Assembly (NCBI RefSeq): GCF_001305965.1
Contig: NZ_JXQC01000003.1
Span: forward strand, 2,752,861-2,816,860
Length of the DNA stretch: 64,000 bases
Direction of reading: 5' to 3'
DNA from: Erythrobacter sp. SG61-1L
GTDB lineage: Bacteria; Pseudomonadota; Alphaproteobacteria; Sphingomonadales; Sphingomonadaceae
Part shown: positions 34,778 to 43,109 of the stretch, piece by piece
How positions within the stretch are numbered: the first letter of the stretch is position 1
Layout of the letters: every line of letters starts with the position of its first letter
The notes under the pieces: model-generated
Seen by the model: the letters and a program-made list of their open reading frames with translations, nothing else
Told to the model about the DNA's origin: nothing
Database searches by the model: none
Translations under genes and position numbers: made by a program

Positions 34778-36517
34778 ATGCCTTATGCCCCCGCTCTGGA
34801 CGACCAGCTTCTGGCCATCACCGTCAATGCCGGAATCGCCGGGCTTTCCGCCCATGAACGCTTCGCCGCTGCTTCGCCAGACATGGTGGAGGCCATTGCC
34901 CAGGGCATCGGCGCACTTGCCGCAGGCGAATGGGCGCCGCTAAACCGGAACGGTGATACGCAAGGTGCCCGGCTGATAGATGGCAAGGTCACTTTGCCCG
35001 AAGGCTTCGCTGAAGCTTATGCCGGCTATGTCGAACAAGGCTGGAACAGCATTTCTGGCCCAACAGAACACGGCGGGCAAGGCCTGCCCTATACGCTTGC
35101 CATCAATGTGATGGAAAATCTCGGCACCGCGAACCTGGCATTCTCTTTGCTGCCCATGTTGACCGTCGGCGCGATCGAAGCGCTTGAGAAACATGGCAGC
35201 GATACGCAACGCGCACTCCACCTGCCCAAGCTCATCAGCGGCGAATGGCCGGGCACGATGAACCTCACCGAACCGCAAGCAGGCAGCGACGTGGGTGCGC
35301 TGCGCAGCACTGCTTCACCGATCGAAAGCGGGGAACATGCCGGAAAATACCGCATTTCCGGCCAGAAGATCTTCATCACCTGGGGCGATCACGAACTGGC
35401 GGAGAATATCGTTCACCTCGTCCTCGCCCGCCTGCCCGGCGCGCCTGAAGGGAGCCGGGGTATCTCGCTGTTTCTGGTGCCCAAGTTCCTCGTCAACGCA
35501 GACGGATCACTGGGCGCGCGCAACGATTTGCGAGCCGTCAGCCTTGAACACAAGCTGGGCATCCATGCCTCGCCCACCTGCGTGATGTCTTACGGCGACA
35601 ATGGCGAATGTATCGGCGAACTGGTCGGCAGCGAGAATGAGGGCCTGATGGCCATGTTCACAATGATGAATTCGGCCCGCATCAATGTTGGCAATCAAGG
35701 CGTCCAGATTGCGGAACGCGCGACGCAGCAGGCATTGGCCTATGCAACCGAACGGGTGCAGTCCGCCCGTGCAGGCGCCCCCAGCCGCGCGCCCGTGGCG
35801 ATTATCGAACATCCCGATGTTCGGCGGATGCTTCTGCGGATGAAGGCGCTGACGGAAGGGGCCCGTGCCCTGCTGTATTACACTGCAGGTCAGGTCGATC
35901 AGGGATCGCTTGGCGATCGCGCCGCGCAAGCCCGCGCGGACCTGCTGGTGCCGCTGATCAAGGCATGGGGCACCGACATCGGCGTAGAAGTGGCCAGCCT
36001 TGGCATTCAGGTCCATGGAGGCATGGGCTATATCGAGGAAACCGGGGCAGCCCAGCATCTGCGCGATGCCCGCATTCCGCCGATCTACGAAGGCACGAAT
36101 GGAATTCAGGCGGCGGACCTCGTCACCCGCAAACTCTCCATGGATAATGGCGCCATATTCGCATCATTGATGGGTGACATTGCCGAGGCCGGCCGCGAAG
36201 AGCCCAATCTGGCTGCGCTGGCACAGGAATGCGCCAAAATCGGCGAATGGATGCTGCATGACGCCACTCTCGATGACAGGCTGGCCGGCAGTGTGCCGTT
36301 CTGCACCATGTGCGCGGTGGCAGTGGCCGGATGGCAATTGTTGCGCCAGCTTCGCTCTGTGGAAGCAGGTGAGGCTCCGGCGCTGGCGAAAACCAAGCCA
36401 GTCACGGCACGCTTCTTCCTCGATCGCATTGTCCCCGAGACACAAGGGCTTGCCGCATCGGCCCGGGCCGGTGCCGAATTGCTCTATGCACTTGACGCGG
36501 AGCAGCTGGCGGGGTGA
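34778..36517 (+). CDS. Acyl-CoA dehydrogenase with C-terminal extension (FadE5/DmdC-like)
   Basis: 579 residues. The FAD flavoenzyme core includes MNLTEPQAGSDVGALRS, the SGQKIFITWGDHE strand, ISLFLVPKFL, NSARINVGNQGVQIAERA and the catalytic Glu segment IPPIYEGTNGIQAADLV. The about 130-residue C-terminal extension is that of the large homodimeric group that includes FadE5 and methylmercaptopropionyl-CoA dehydrogenase. The exact acyl chain is unknown. A GGGAG-like site precedes the ATG. The next gene, a DUF815 ATPase, starts 11 bp on. Confidence 0.9.
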   Translation: MPYAPALDDQLLAITVNAGIAGLSAHERFAAASPDMVEAIAQGIGALAAGEWAPLNRNGDTQGARLIDGKVTLPEGFAEAYAGYVEQGWNSISGPTEHGGQGLPYTLAINVMENLGTANLAFSLLPMLTVGAIEALEKHGSDTQRALHLPKLISGEWPGTMNLTEPQAGSDVGALRSTASPIESGEHAGKYRISGQKIFITWGDHELAENIVHLVLARLPGAPEGSRGISLFLVPKFLVNADGSLGARNDLRAVSLEHKLGIHASPTCVMSYGDNGECIGELVGSENEGLMAMFTMMNSARINVGNQGVQIAERATQQALAYATERVQSARAGAPSRAPVAIIEHPDVRRMLLRMKALTEGARALLYYTAGQVDQGSLGDRAAQARADLLVPLIKAWGTDIGVEVASLGIQVHGGMGYIEETGAAQHLRDARIPPIYEGTNGIQAADLVTRKLSMDNGAIFASLMGDIAEAGREEPNLAALAQECAKIGEWMLHDATLDDRLAGSVPFCTMCAVAVAGWQLLRQLRSVEAGEAPALAKTKPVTARFFLDRIVPETQGLAASARAGAELLYALDAEQLAG

Positions 36518-36528
36518 ACCCTGCGTGC

Positions 36529-37356
36529 ATGACCGATCAAGGAGACCCCCTCGCCCGGATCGCCGCCGCGCTTGAACGCCTGGCGCCGCCGCCCCGCCCG
36601 CAGACTGACTGGCTGGCAAGCCCGGCCTATGTATGGACCGGGAACACCGCCCGCGCGGTCGAAAAGCTGGAAGCGCCGCGGCTCGACCTGCTGCAGGGCA
36701 TCGACGCGCAGAAGACCCGCGTGGCGGAAAATGTACTGCGCCTGGCCCAGGGCCACGCCGCGCATGACATGTTGCTGTGGGGATCGCGCGGCATGGGCAA
36801 ATCCGCCCTGATGCGCGCTTCGATCCTTGCGGCGCAGAACGCCCATCCGGGGCGGATCGCACTGGTTCAGGTGGGCACGGACGCGATGGAAGGCATTTCA
36901 GGCCTGTTTGCGGAACTGGGCCGGGTGAACCGCAATTTCCTCGTCTATATCGACGATCTGGGTTTCGCCGAGGGCGATTCGGTCGGCCCGCGCCACTTGC
37001 GCAGCTGGCTGGAAGGCGGCGTGGAAGCACGCCCCGGCAATGTCCGCCTGGCCGTTACCTCCAATCGACGTGCGATCGTGCCGCGCCATGCGGCCGAGCA
37101 GGACGATCCGCTCAACCCCCGCGATGTCGTGGATGACAGCCTTGCCCTGGCGGATCGTTTCGGCCTCTCGCTGGGCTTCCACAATTGCAATCAGGACGAT
37201 TACCTCGCGATCATCGCGGGATATTGCCGCGAATTCGGCCTGAGCTTCGAACAGGCGGACGCTCTTGAATGGTCCAGACGGCGCGGCGCTCGTTCGGGCC
37301 GCACCGCCTGGCAATATGTAAACGAGCTGGCCGGCCGCGCGGGGCGGCTGATCTAG
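36529..37356 (+). CDS. DUF815 AAA+ ATPase
   Basis: 275 residues. The Walker A motif is LLWGSRGMGKSALM, Walker B FLVYIDDLGF, and sensor-type residues are in RLAVTSNRR. DUF815 proteins are single-domain ATPases of unknown partner found in many Proteobacteria. A GTG at 36514, overlapping the preceding stop, is an alternative start. Its own TAG stop at 37354-37356 falls inside the left arm of the inverted-repeat element, so the element arrived at, or forms, the gene end. Confidence 0.85.
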   Translation: MTDQGDPLARIAAALERLAPPPRPQTDWLASPAYVWTGNTARAVEKLEAPRLDLLQGIDAQKTRVAENVLRLAQGHAAHDMLLWGSRGMGKSALMRASILAAQNAHPGRIALVQVGTDAMEGISGLFAELGRVNRNFLVYIDDLGFAEGDSVGPRHLRSWLEGGVEARPGNVRLAVTSNRRAIVPRHAAEQDDPLNPRDVVDDSLALADRFGLSLGFHNCNQDDYLAIIAGYCREFGLSFEQADALEWSRRRGARSGRTAWQYVNELAGRAGRLI

Positions 37357-37622
37357 GCGGCGTGGACAAATTCCGCAACGCCACGGCTGGAGGCAAAAAC
37401 CGTCAATTCAAGGAGGCGAGGCGCAGGAATATGCCGATATTTCCAGCCGAGTCGACGCCGAAGTGGCGGTTTTTGGTCCAGCCCCTTTTGGGGTTGGCCT
37501 GTAAAGAGCCCCAGCCGCGTTGCTCGACCCTTGAAAGAGCCCACTCTTCCTGCGGTCTCGCGCCTCGCTGGCGCTCTTTACAGGCCAACCGTGGCGATGC
37601 GGAATTTGTCCACGCCGCCTAG
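37353..37622. repeat. 270-bp inverted-repeat element with 34-bp ends (MITE-like)
   Basis: The ends 37353-37386 and 37589-37622 are inverted copies with a single mismatch in 34 bp, each beginning CTAGGCGGCGTGGACAAA. A second inverted pair (37492-37509 and 37573-37590, 18 bp, perfect) is nested inside and abuts the right arm, and an imperfect pair with CAAAAACCG cores lies further in. There is no open reading frame of note. It fills the whole gap between the convergent DUF815 ATPase and sorbosone-dehydrogenase-like genes. It could be a miniature transposable element or a large structured transcript end. Confidence 0.8.
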
Positions 37623-37634
37623 GCCAGCCTCGCC

Positions 37635-39083
37635 TCAGTTAAGGACGGCATTTTCCTCAAACGCCGCTGCGGGATCGCCCAGCAATTCCTTCAGCGGCGG
37701 CAGGCGCTCACCCTTGTTGCGCTTGGGGGCCGGATTGGCCGGAGCGCCAGGCTTCACAACGCGCCACACGATATTGCCGGTGTCGTCGCTCACCAACAGG
37801 GCGCCGGTCTTGTCCCACGCAACCCAGGTCGGGCGGCCCTTGGTGGTGCCATCCTTGTTGAGGAAGCCGGTGAGGACAGGCACGGGCTTGTCGATCGGAT
37901 TGCCGCGCGCGTCAAATTTCACGAAGACCACGTCATAGCCGGCGGCAGGCTTGCGGTTCCACGAACCGTGGCGAGCCACGAACGTGCCCTGTCCGAATTC
38001 CGGCCCCATGCGATTGCCTGCCCCCGTGAAGACGAAACCGAGTGCGGCCACGTGCGGCCCCATGGCGAATTCAGGCCGGCGGACATAGCCGGTAAGCCCG
38101 GTGGGCATCGGCGCTTCCACGCGATCGTCGATCACATCGCCCCAATAATACCAGGGCCAGCCATATTGCGCGCCGACCGGCACATTGGTGAGGTAATCGG
38201 GCACGAGGTCAGAACCGAGCATGTCGCGCTCGTTAACCGTAGTCCACAATTCGCCGGTCCAGGGATTCCAGTCGAGTCCATTGGGATTGCGCAGGCCAGC
38301 TGCGAAGGGCCGCGAATGACCGGTGGTGAGGTTCAGCTCGTGAATCATCGCCCGGCCCTGTTCCGCTTCGATCCCGCCTTCGGCGATATTGGAGGCCGAG
38401 CCGACTGCGACATAGAGCTTGGTGCCATCGGCGCTCAGCAGGAGGTTGCGCATCCAGTGATTGCCTGCGCCGGGCAGATCCATCAGCTTCTTCGGCGCGC
38501 CCGTGAGCGCCTTGGAACCGAGTTCGTAGTTGAACTCCACCACTTCGTCATGATTGGCGACGTAAAGCTTGCCATCACGCCAGGCCATGCCGGAGGGCGA
38601 ATCGAGATCGCTGCGGATCACCGTCTTGCCCTCGGCCACACCGTCGCCGTCTGCATCCTGCAACAGCACGATCTTGTTGGGGGAAGGAATCGCCGCCCCT
38701 GCCTGACTGAACAGGATACCCGCGACGAGATTCGTGATTCCGCCTCCAGCAACCACGCGCGCCGGTGCGTTCGATTCGGCCACCAGAATGTCGCCATTTG
38801 GCAGGGCCAGCATTGTGCGCGGATGTTCCAGGCCTTCCGCAAAGCGCGTGACCTTCAGGCCATCGGCCGGAATCGGCGCCTCGCCCGCTTTCCAGCCCAC
38901 TGGCTTGGCGATCTTGACCGTAGGAATGGTCTGCGGATCAGGCTCGGCCAGTGTCGGGTCCGTCCCCGTCACCTTGTCGAAAGGCAGCTTGGCCGGATCA
39001 CCACGCAGGATGAAATAGGCTGCAACCGCCAGGGCGACGATCACGACGAGCAATCCGATAAGGATCTTCTTGAGAATGCGCAT
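37635..39083 (-). CDS. PQQ-dependent sugar dehydrogenase-like (sorbosone dehydrogenase) protein
   Basis: 482 residues. An N-terminal membrane helix (about 6-26) anchors a six-bladed propeller in the periplasm. Blade sequences such as FAEGLEHPRTMLALPNGDILVAESN, VANHDEVVEFNY, GLRNPNGLDWNPWTGELWTTVNERDMLGSD and FVARHGSWNRKPAAGYDVVFVKFD are typical of the L-sorbosone dehydrogenase/PQQ-sGDH-like group. Substrate and cofactor use are unproven. The start is an ATG at 39083, divergent from the GAF reductase gene. Confidence 0.85.
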   Translation of the reverse strand: MRILKKILIGLLVVIVALAVAAYFILRGDPAKLPFDKVTGTDPTLAEPDPQTIPTVKIAKPVGWKAGEAPIPADGLKVTRFAEGLEHPRTMLALPNGDILVAESNAPARVVAGGGITNLVAGILFSQAGAAIPSPNKIVLLQDADGDGVAEGKTVIRSDLDSPSGMAWRDGKLYVANHDEVVEFNYELGSKALTGAPKKLMDLPGAGNHWMRNLLLSADGTKLYVAVGSASNIAEGGIEAEQGRAMIHELNLTTGHSRPFAAGLRNPNGLDWNPWTGELWTTVNERDMLGSDLVPDYLTNVPVGAQYGWPWYYWGDVIDDRVEAPMPTGLTGYVRRPEFAMGPHVAALGFVFTGAGNRMGPEFGQGTFVARHGSWNRKPAAGYDVVFVKFDARGNPIDKPVPVLTGFLNKDGTTKGRPTWVAWDKTGALLVSDDTGNIVWRVVKPGAPANPAPKRNKGERLPPLKELLGDPAAAFEENAVLN

Positions 39084-39146
39084 GGGTCAGCGAGATACGC
39101 CCTCCCGCGGCTTGCGGCAACGGGGCAGCGCACTACATCGGGCATC

Positions 39147-39629
39147 ATGTATGATTTCGCACCCGATCCGACTCTCTCCCGCGCCGAACTCCATGCCGAG
39201 CTGCACGCTGCGGCCGATGCCATCACGTCGGGCGAGCCGGACGGGATTGCCAATATGGCCAATGTCGCAGCACTGATCTGGCAATTCATGCCCGATCTCA
39301 ACTGGGCTGGCTTCTATCGCACAATCGGTAACGAACTCGTCCTGGGGCCTTTTTGCGGCAAGCCTGCCTGCATTCGCATTGCCTGGGGCAAGGGCGTATG
39401 CGGCACGGCCGCTGCGCTTGGCGCAACTCAACTGGTGGAAGACGTCCACGCATTTCCTGGACATATCGCTTGCGATGCCCAGAGCCGATCGGAATTGGTG
39501 GTGCCAATCATGCGGGACGGCGCGGTCATCGCAGTGATCGATCTCGACAGCCCACTGCCCGCTCGCTTCAATGGCGAAGATGCGGCCGGTATCGAACGTC
39601 TGGCAGCCCTGCTTTCCACCCGCATTTAG
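39147..39629 (+). CDS. msrC: GAF-domain free methionine-(R)-sulfoxide reductase
   Basis: 160 residues. The GAF fold of fRMsr is complete: ANVAALIWQFMPDLNWAGFYR, then the three catalytic cysteines in LGPFCGKPACIRIAWGKGVCGTAA, and SRSELVVPIMRDGAVIAVIDLDSPL. It reduces free methionine-R-sulfoxide with thioredoxin. ATG at 39147 starts the domain directly; no ribosome site is evident, so a leaderless message is possible. Confidence 0.92.
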   Translation: MYDFAPDPTLSRAELHAELHAAADAITSGEPDGIANMANVAALIWQFMPDLNWAGFYRTIGNELVLGPFCGKPACIRIAWGKGVCGTAAALGATQLVEDVHAFPGHIACDAQSRSELVVPIMRDGAVIAVIDLDSPLPARFNGEDAAGIERLAALLSTRI

Positions 39630-39759
39630 GCGCCCCGAAACGGGACAGGCGCCACAGCGCGTTTTGGATTTCCGCCTGCGGGAATGCTAAATTCGGCGTT
39701 AACGTGGAGCGCGTCGCTCAGACTGATGCGATGCGCGAGCCTGACAGGGGAACCAGCCA

Positions 39760-40572
39760 ATGCGCCATAGCCGCCCAATCCTTCTTGCCGTCATCACCGG
39801 CGCAGCATTTGCATCGGCACCCGTCCAGGCCGGGGAACCCTATACTCTGCCGCAGCTTGATGTGCCTGCAGGTGTGCCCGATGCCGCGTTTGACGCTGCA
39901 ATCGAGAATCAGGGCACATGGGGCGGCGAATGGGAAGCTGTTCACACTGGCGCGCCTCGCATGGTTCCGATGGGTGCGATGCCCTATTCAGGCCCGACGG
40001 GAATGCCGGGCTACCCCATGATGCATCCGGGCGCAGGTCTGCCGCCGCAACCGGCTGCGGTGCGGCTCGCCTATAGCGCAGAGGAACGCGAGAACTGGCT
40101 GCATGAATGCCGCAAGCGCTACGGCGATTCCGACAACGGCCTGGGCGGCGCGCTGATCGGCGGCGTATTGGGCGGGGTCGCCGGCAATGTAATCGCCGGT
40201 AAAGGCAATCGCACTCTGGGCACCGTGATTGGCGCAACGACTGGTGCAATTGCAGGTGCGGCAATCGACAAAGGTGAAGACCGCGGCAAGGCTCGTGACT
40301 TCTGCGAAGATTATCTCGCGCGCTATGAAGCCTCGGGAACACAAGGCGCCTACAGTTCCTATGGCTATGCTGCCGGTGGGAACGTGATGTGGGTACCCAC
40401 TGTGGTAGGCTGGAAGTGCAAGCCCAAGGAAGAAGTCGTCGAAGAATGGGTAGAGGAGAAGCCCGCCCGTCGCGTTATTCCCAAGAAGACCAAATATGTA
40501 CCGGTGAAAACCAAGACTGTCCCGGTCAAGACCGTTCCAGTGAAGGCGAAAAGCGTCAAGGCCATCAAATAA
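39760..40572 (+). CDS. Secreted glycine-zipper protein with Val-Pro-Val-Lys repeats
   Basis: 270 residues. A signal peptide (1-24) is followed by a Pro/Met/Gly-rich segment, then a glycine-zipper hairpin (about 126-170: GGALIGGVLGGVAGNVIAG and GTVIGATTGAIAGAAI), typical of outer-membrane-associated Rickettsia 17-kDa-antigen-like proteins. The C-terminal region is Glu-rich then strongly basic, with a repeated VPVKTK/VPVK unit between residues 246 and 266. The role is probably structural in the envelope; no specific function is known. A hairpin terminator follows. Confidence 0.8.
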   Translation: MRHSRPILLAVITGAAFASAPVQAGEPYTLPQLDVPAGVPDAAFDAAIENQGTWGGEWEAVHTGAPRMVPMGAMPYSGPTGMPGYPMMHPGAGLPPQPAAVRLAYSAEERENWLHECRKRYGDSDNGLGGALIGGVLGGVAGNVIAGKGNRTLGTVIGATTGAIAGAAIDKGEDRGKARDFCEDYLARYEASGTQGAYSSYGYAAGGNVMWVPTVVGWKCKPKEEVVEEWVEEKPARRVIPKKTKYVPVKTKTVPVKTVPVKAKSVKAIK

Positions 40573-40580
40573 GCGATTGG

Positions 40581-40613
40581 GGAGTCGAAGTCGCGCGGCG
40601 CGACTTCGACTCC
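40581..40613. terminator. Bidirectional hairpin between the glycine-zipper gene and parB
   Basis: A perfect 15-bp stem (40581-40595 and 40599-40613, starting GGAGTCGAAGTCGCG) with a 3-base loop. It lies between convergent genes; no long T-run follows on either strand. Confidence 0.75.
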
Positions 40614-40658
40614 TGGCCTGTCACAGGCACGACTTTGCGCCTGAAAACGTCGTTCAGA

Positions 40659-41657
40659 TCAGATTCCGCCGCCAGTAAGGCGCTGACACACCAGATCCAG
40701 TTGATCGAGCGTGGAATAACGGATCGTTACGGAGCCAGAGCGCGGATCCGGATCGGTAGTGATCCGCACCGGCAATCCCAGGAACTCCTCCAGTTGGCTC
40801 TGCACTGCGGCGATATCCGCATCTTCGGCGCCAGTGGCATCAACGGCAGCACGGCGCGGTTCGCGAGGTTTGCCCGGCTTGCGGGCAAGACGCTCCATAT
40901 CGCGCACGGACAGCTTCCGTGCGACAGCCTGTTCCGCCAATGCCTCCGCATCGTCATGGCCAACAAGCGCGCGGGCGTGGCCCATCGTCAGCCGCCCGGC
41001 TTCCAAGTGTTCGATCACGCTTTCCGGAAGCGAAAGCAGACGCTGGAGATTCGCCACATGGCTGCGCGACTTTTCAACCAGTCGGGCAATCTCTGCCTGT
41101 GTCAGCCCTTCGAGTTCCGCCAGGCGACTATAGGCGCGCGCTTCTTCGACGGGATTGAGGTCTTCGCGCTGAATATTCTCAATGAGCGCCAGCGCCATCA
41201 CGTCACGATCGGAAAGATCGCGAATTAGTGCTGGAATTTCATGCAGTTGTGCCTTCTGGGCAGCCCGCCAGCGACGCTCACCCGCCACCAACTGATAGCC
41301 ACCCTCAAACGGCCGCACAATCACTGGCTGAATGACGCCACGCGCAGCGATTGAGGCAGCAAGTTCGTTCAGAGCATCTTCGTCAAAATGGCGACGAGGC
41401 TGATCGGGATGCGGCGAGATCGATGAAACCGGAATACTTGCCAGCCCACTGCGCTGCGCCGGGATCGTATCCGTCCGTTCCGCGACCGCAATGTCGGAAT
41501 TCGCAGCTTCAAACGAGGCGCGAGCCGGCGCCGCGGCCAGCGGTTCCTCGCGGCGAACCTCCCCCAGCAATGCGCCAAGCCCCCGGCCCAATCTGCGCTT
41601 GGCATCCGGCTTTCCAGCCACGGCCGTCAGACGTACCGGTTCGTTTGCGTCACTCAT
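40659..41657 (-). CDS. parB: Chromosome partitioning protein ParB
   Basis: 332 residues. The N-terminal CTP-binding ParB/Srx domain (about 70-170) has HPDQPRRHFDEDALNELAASI, the GERRWRAAQ box and ALIENIQREDLNPVEEA; the HTH follows (LTQAEIARLVEKSRSHVANLQRLL) and recognises parS; the C-terminal dimerisation part begins near VRITTDPDPRSGSVTI. The ParB clamp loads at parS and spreads. ATGA overlap with parA. Three parS sites are within 4.4 kb. Confidence 0.97.
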   Translation of the reverse strand: MSDANEPVRLTAVAGKPDAKRRLGRGLGALLGEVRREEPLAAAPARASFEAANSDIAVAERTDTIPAQRSGLASIPVSSISPHPDQPRRHFDEDALNELAASIAARGVIQPVIVRPFEGGYQLVAGERRWRAAQKAQLHEIPALIRDLSDRDVMALALIENIQREDLNPVEEARAYSRLAELEGLTQAEIARLVEKSRSHVANLQRLLSLPESVIEHLEAGRLTMGHARALVGHDDAEALAEQAVARKLSVRDMERLARKPGKPREPRRAAVDATGAEDADIAAVQSQLEEFLGLPVRITTDPDPRSGSVTIRYSTLDQLDLVCQRLTGGGI

Positions 41658-42430
41658 GCCGCTTTCCTCTTCTCGGGCAGTCGGGAAATCAGTTCGCGTG
41701 CCAGCGCCATATAGGCGCGGCTGCCAGCACAGGAATGATCGTAAATCAGTGCCGGCAAGCCATGACTAGGCGCTTCGGACAGACGAACATTTCGGGGAAT
41801 CACTGATTCGAAAACGAGATTGCCCAGACAACCACGGACATCTTCCGAAACCTGATCGGTCAGACGGTTGCGACGGTCAAACATCGTCAAAGCCACGCCG
41901 ACAATTCCGAGATCGGGATTGAAGACCTGCTGCACTTTTTCGACCGTCTGCAGAAGTTGGCTGAGCCCTTCCAGTGCGAAGAACTCGCACTGAAGAGGAA
42001 CAAGCAAGGTATCGGCCGCAGTCAATGCGTTCAGTGTCAGCAGGCCGAGCGAAGGCGGGCAATCGATGAAACACACATCGTGCCCCACATGGCCGGCAAG
42101 CGCACGGCGGAGACGCCCAGCGCGATCTTCGAAATCGACCAGCTCGATTTCTGCCCCGCTGAGATCCACCGTAGCCGGGAGCACGTCCAGGCCGGGAATT
42201 GAACTGGGAACAACCGCTTCGGCCACGGTCGCTTCGCCGAGCAGCACATCATAGCTTGATAGCTCGCGCTGGCGGGAATCGATACCGGTTCCCGTGGATG
42301 CATTGCCCTGCGGATCGAGATCAATCAGCAAAGTCTTCCAGCCGGTGGCTGCCATGGCAGTGGCCATGTTGATCGCGGTCGTGGTCTTGCCCACCCCGCC
42401 CTTCTGGTTTGCAATGGCGATACGAATCAC
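41654..42430 (-). CDS. parA: Chromosome partitioning ATPase ParA
   Basis: 258 residues with a GTG start at 42430 (GTG ATT CGT), which begins the protein at the deviant Walker A motif IANQKGGVGKTTTAINMA. The Walker B region is CFIDCPPSLGLLTLNAL. A far upstream TTG would add 23 residues not seen in the family. ParA forms the nucleoid-bound gradient that pulls the ParB-parS complex. Its start is 4 bp after the rsmG stop with a GAGG ribosome site. Confidence 0.96.
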   Translation of the reverse strand: MIRIAIANQKGGVGKTTTAINMATAMAATGWKTLLIDLDPQGNASTGTGIDSRQRELSSYDVLLGEATVAEAVVPSSIPGLDVLPATVDLSGAEIELVDFEDRAGRLRRALAGHVGHDVCFIDCPPSLGLLTLNALTAADTLLVPLQCEFFALEGLSQLLQTVEKVQQVFNPDLGIVGVALTMFDRRNRLTDQVSEDVRGCLGNLVFESVIPRNVRLSEAPSHGLPALIYDHSCAGSRAYMALARELISRLPEKRKAA

Positions 42431-42434
42431 GGCA

Positions 42435-43109
42435 TTAGCCTCGCTTGCTGCCTGGGGTCTGCTTCGGACCGCGATGCCCGGCAAGATCCAGCCGACCAAC
42501 GATAATCCCCGCCTCCGTATCAGTGCAAGACTGTTCCACGTGAAACAGCCGCCGCGTCGATTCGGGCAACGAAGCCAAATCCTGTGCTGCGGAGCGCCCC
42601 TTGGGCAACAGCCAAAGAGTCCGGTTTGTGGAAAAACGTGCGGAAAGATCGATCAATTTCGGCATCGGCGCAAATGCTCGCGCAGATATGACACCGGCTT
42701 CTACGGTTGCGACCATCTCGAGCCGCGAAGCAACGACCTGGCACCGTCCAAGGCCAAGGTCGATTCGGGCACGCTCTAGCCAGTCCGTCCTCTTGCGGCG
42801 GGATTCGATCAAACGCACATCCCAATGCGGCCGCATCGCGGCAATCACGAGACCCGGAAAACCTGCCCCAGTGCCAAGGTCGAGCCATGCGCCGGGATCT
42901 TCTGTTTCACGTGGAACATAGCTGAGCAGCTGGGCCGAATCAGCGACATGCCTCAACCATACGGTTTGGAGAGTTGCGGCAGCAATCAGGTTCTGGCGCT
43001 CGTTCTCCTCCCGAAGCAGTGCTTCAAGCCGGTCAAGCCGCTCCATTCCGGCCGCGTCGACAAAGTCGGCAACATAGGCCCGAGCCTGTTCCTCATCGCG
43101 GAGAATCAT
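42435..43109 (-). CDS. rsmG: 16S rRNA (guanine527-N7)-methyltransferase
   Basis: 224 residues. The SAM-binding motif is [16 protein letters not shown]; the N-terminal [14 protein letters not shown] and the middle [16 protein letters not shown] are as in GidB. It methylates G527 of 16S rRNA. Its ATG overlaps the mnmG stop by four bases. The coding sequence contains two parS sites: 42532-42547, read in frame as LFHVEQ, and 42903-42918, read as YVPRETE. Confidence 0.95.
   Translation of the reverse strand: MILRDEEQARAYVADFVDAAGMERLDRLEALLREENERQNLIAAATLQTVWLRHVADSAQLLSYVPRETEDPGAWLDLGTGAGFPGLVIAAMRPHWDVRLIESRRKRTDWLERARIDLGLGRCQVVASRLEMVATVEAGVISARAFAPMPKLIDLSARFSTNRTLWLLPKGRSAAQDLASLPESTRRLFHVEQSCTDTEAGIIVGRLDLAGHRGPKQTPGSKRG
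42532..42547. promoter_or_regulatory. parS site inside rsmG (TGTTCCACGTGAAACA)
   Basis: Matches the parS consensus TGTTTCACGTGAAACA at 15 of 16 positions; the TGTTCCACGTGAAACA form is a common natural variant. It is 102 bp from the parA start. Confidence 0.9.
42903..42918. promoter_or_regulatory. parS site inside rsmG (TGTTTCACGTGGAACA)
   Basis: 15 of 16 matches to the parS consensus; it is the exact reverse complement of the site at 42532. A degenerate copy (12 of 16, centre TTTCACGTGAAA) lies at 43232-43247 in mnmG. Confidence 0.9.

Noticed and set aside
37269-37622. Short frame over the end of the DUF815 gene and the inverted-repeat element
   Set aside because: It exists only because of the palindromic sequence; no start signal or family pattern.
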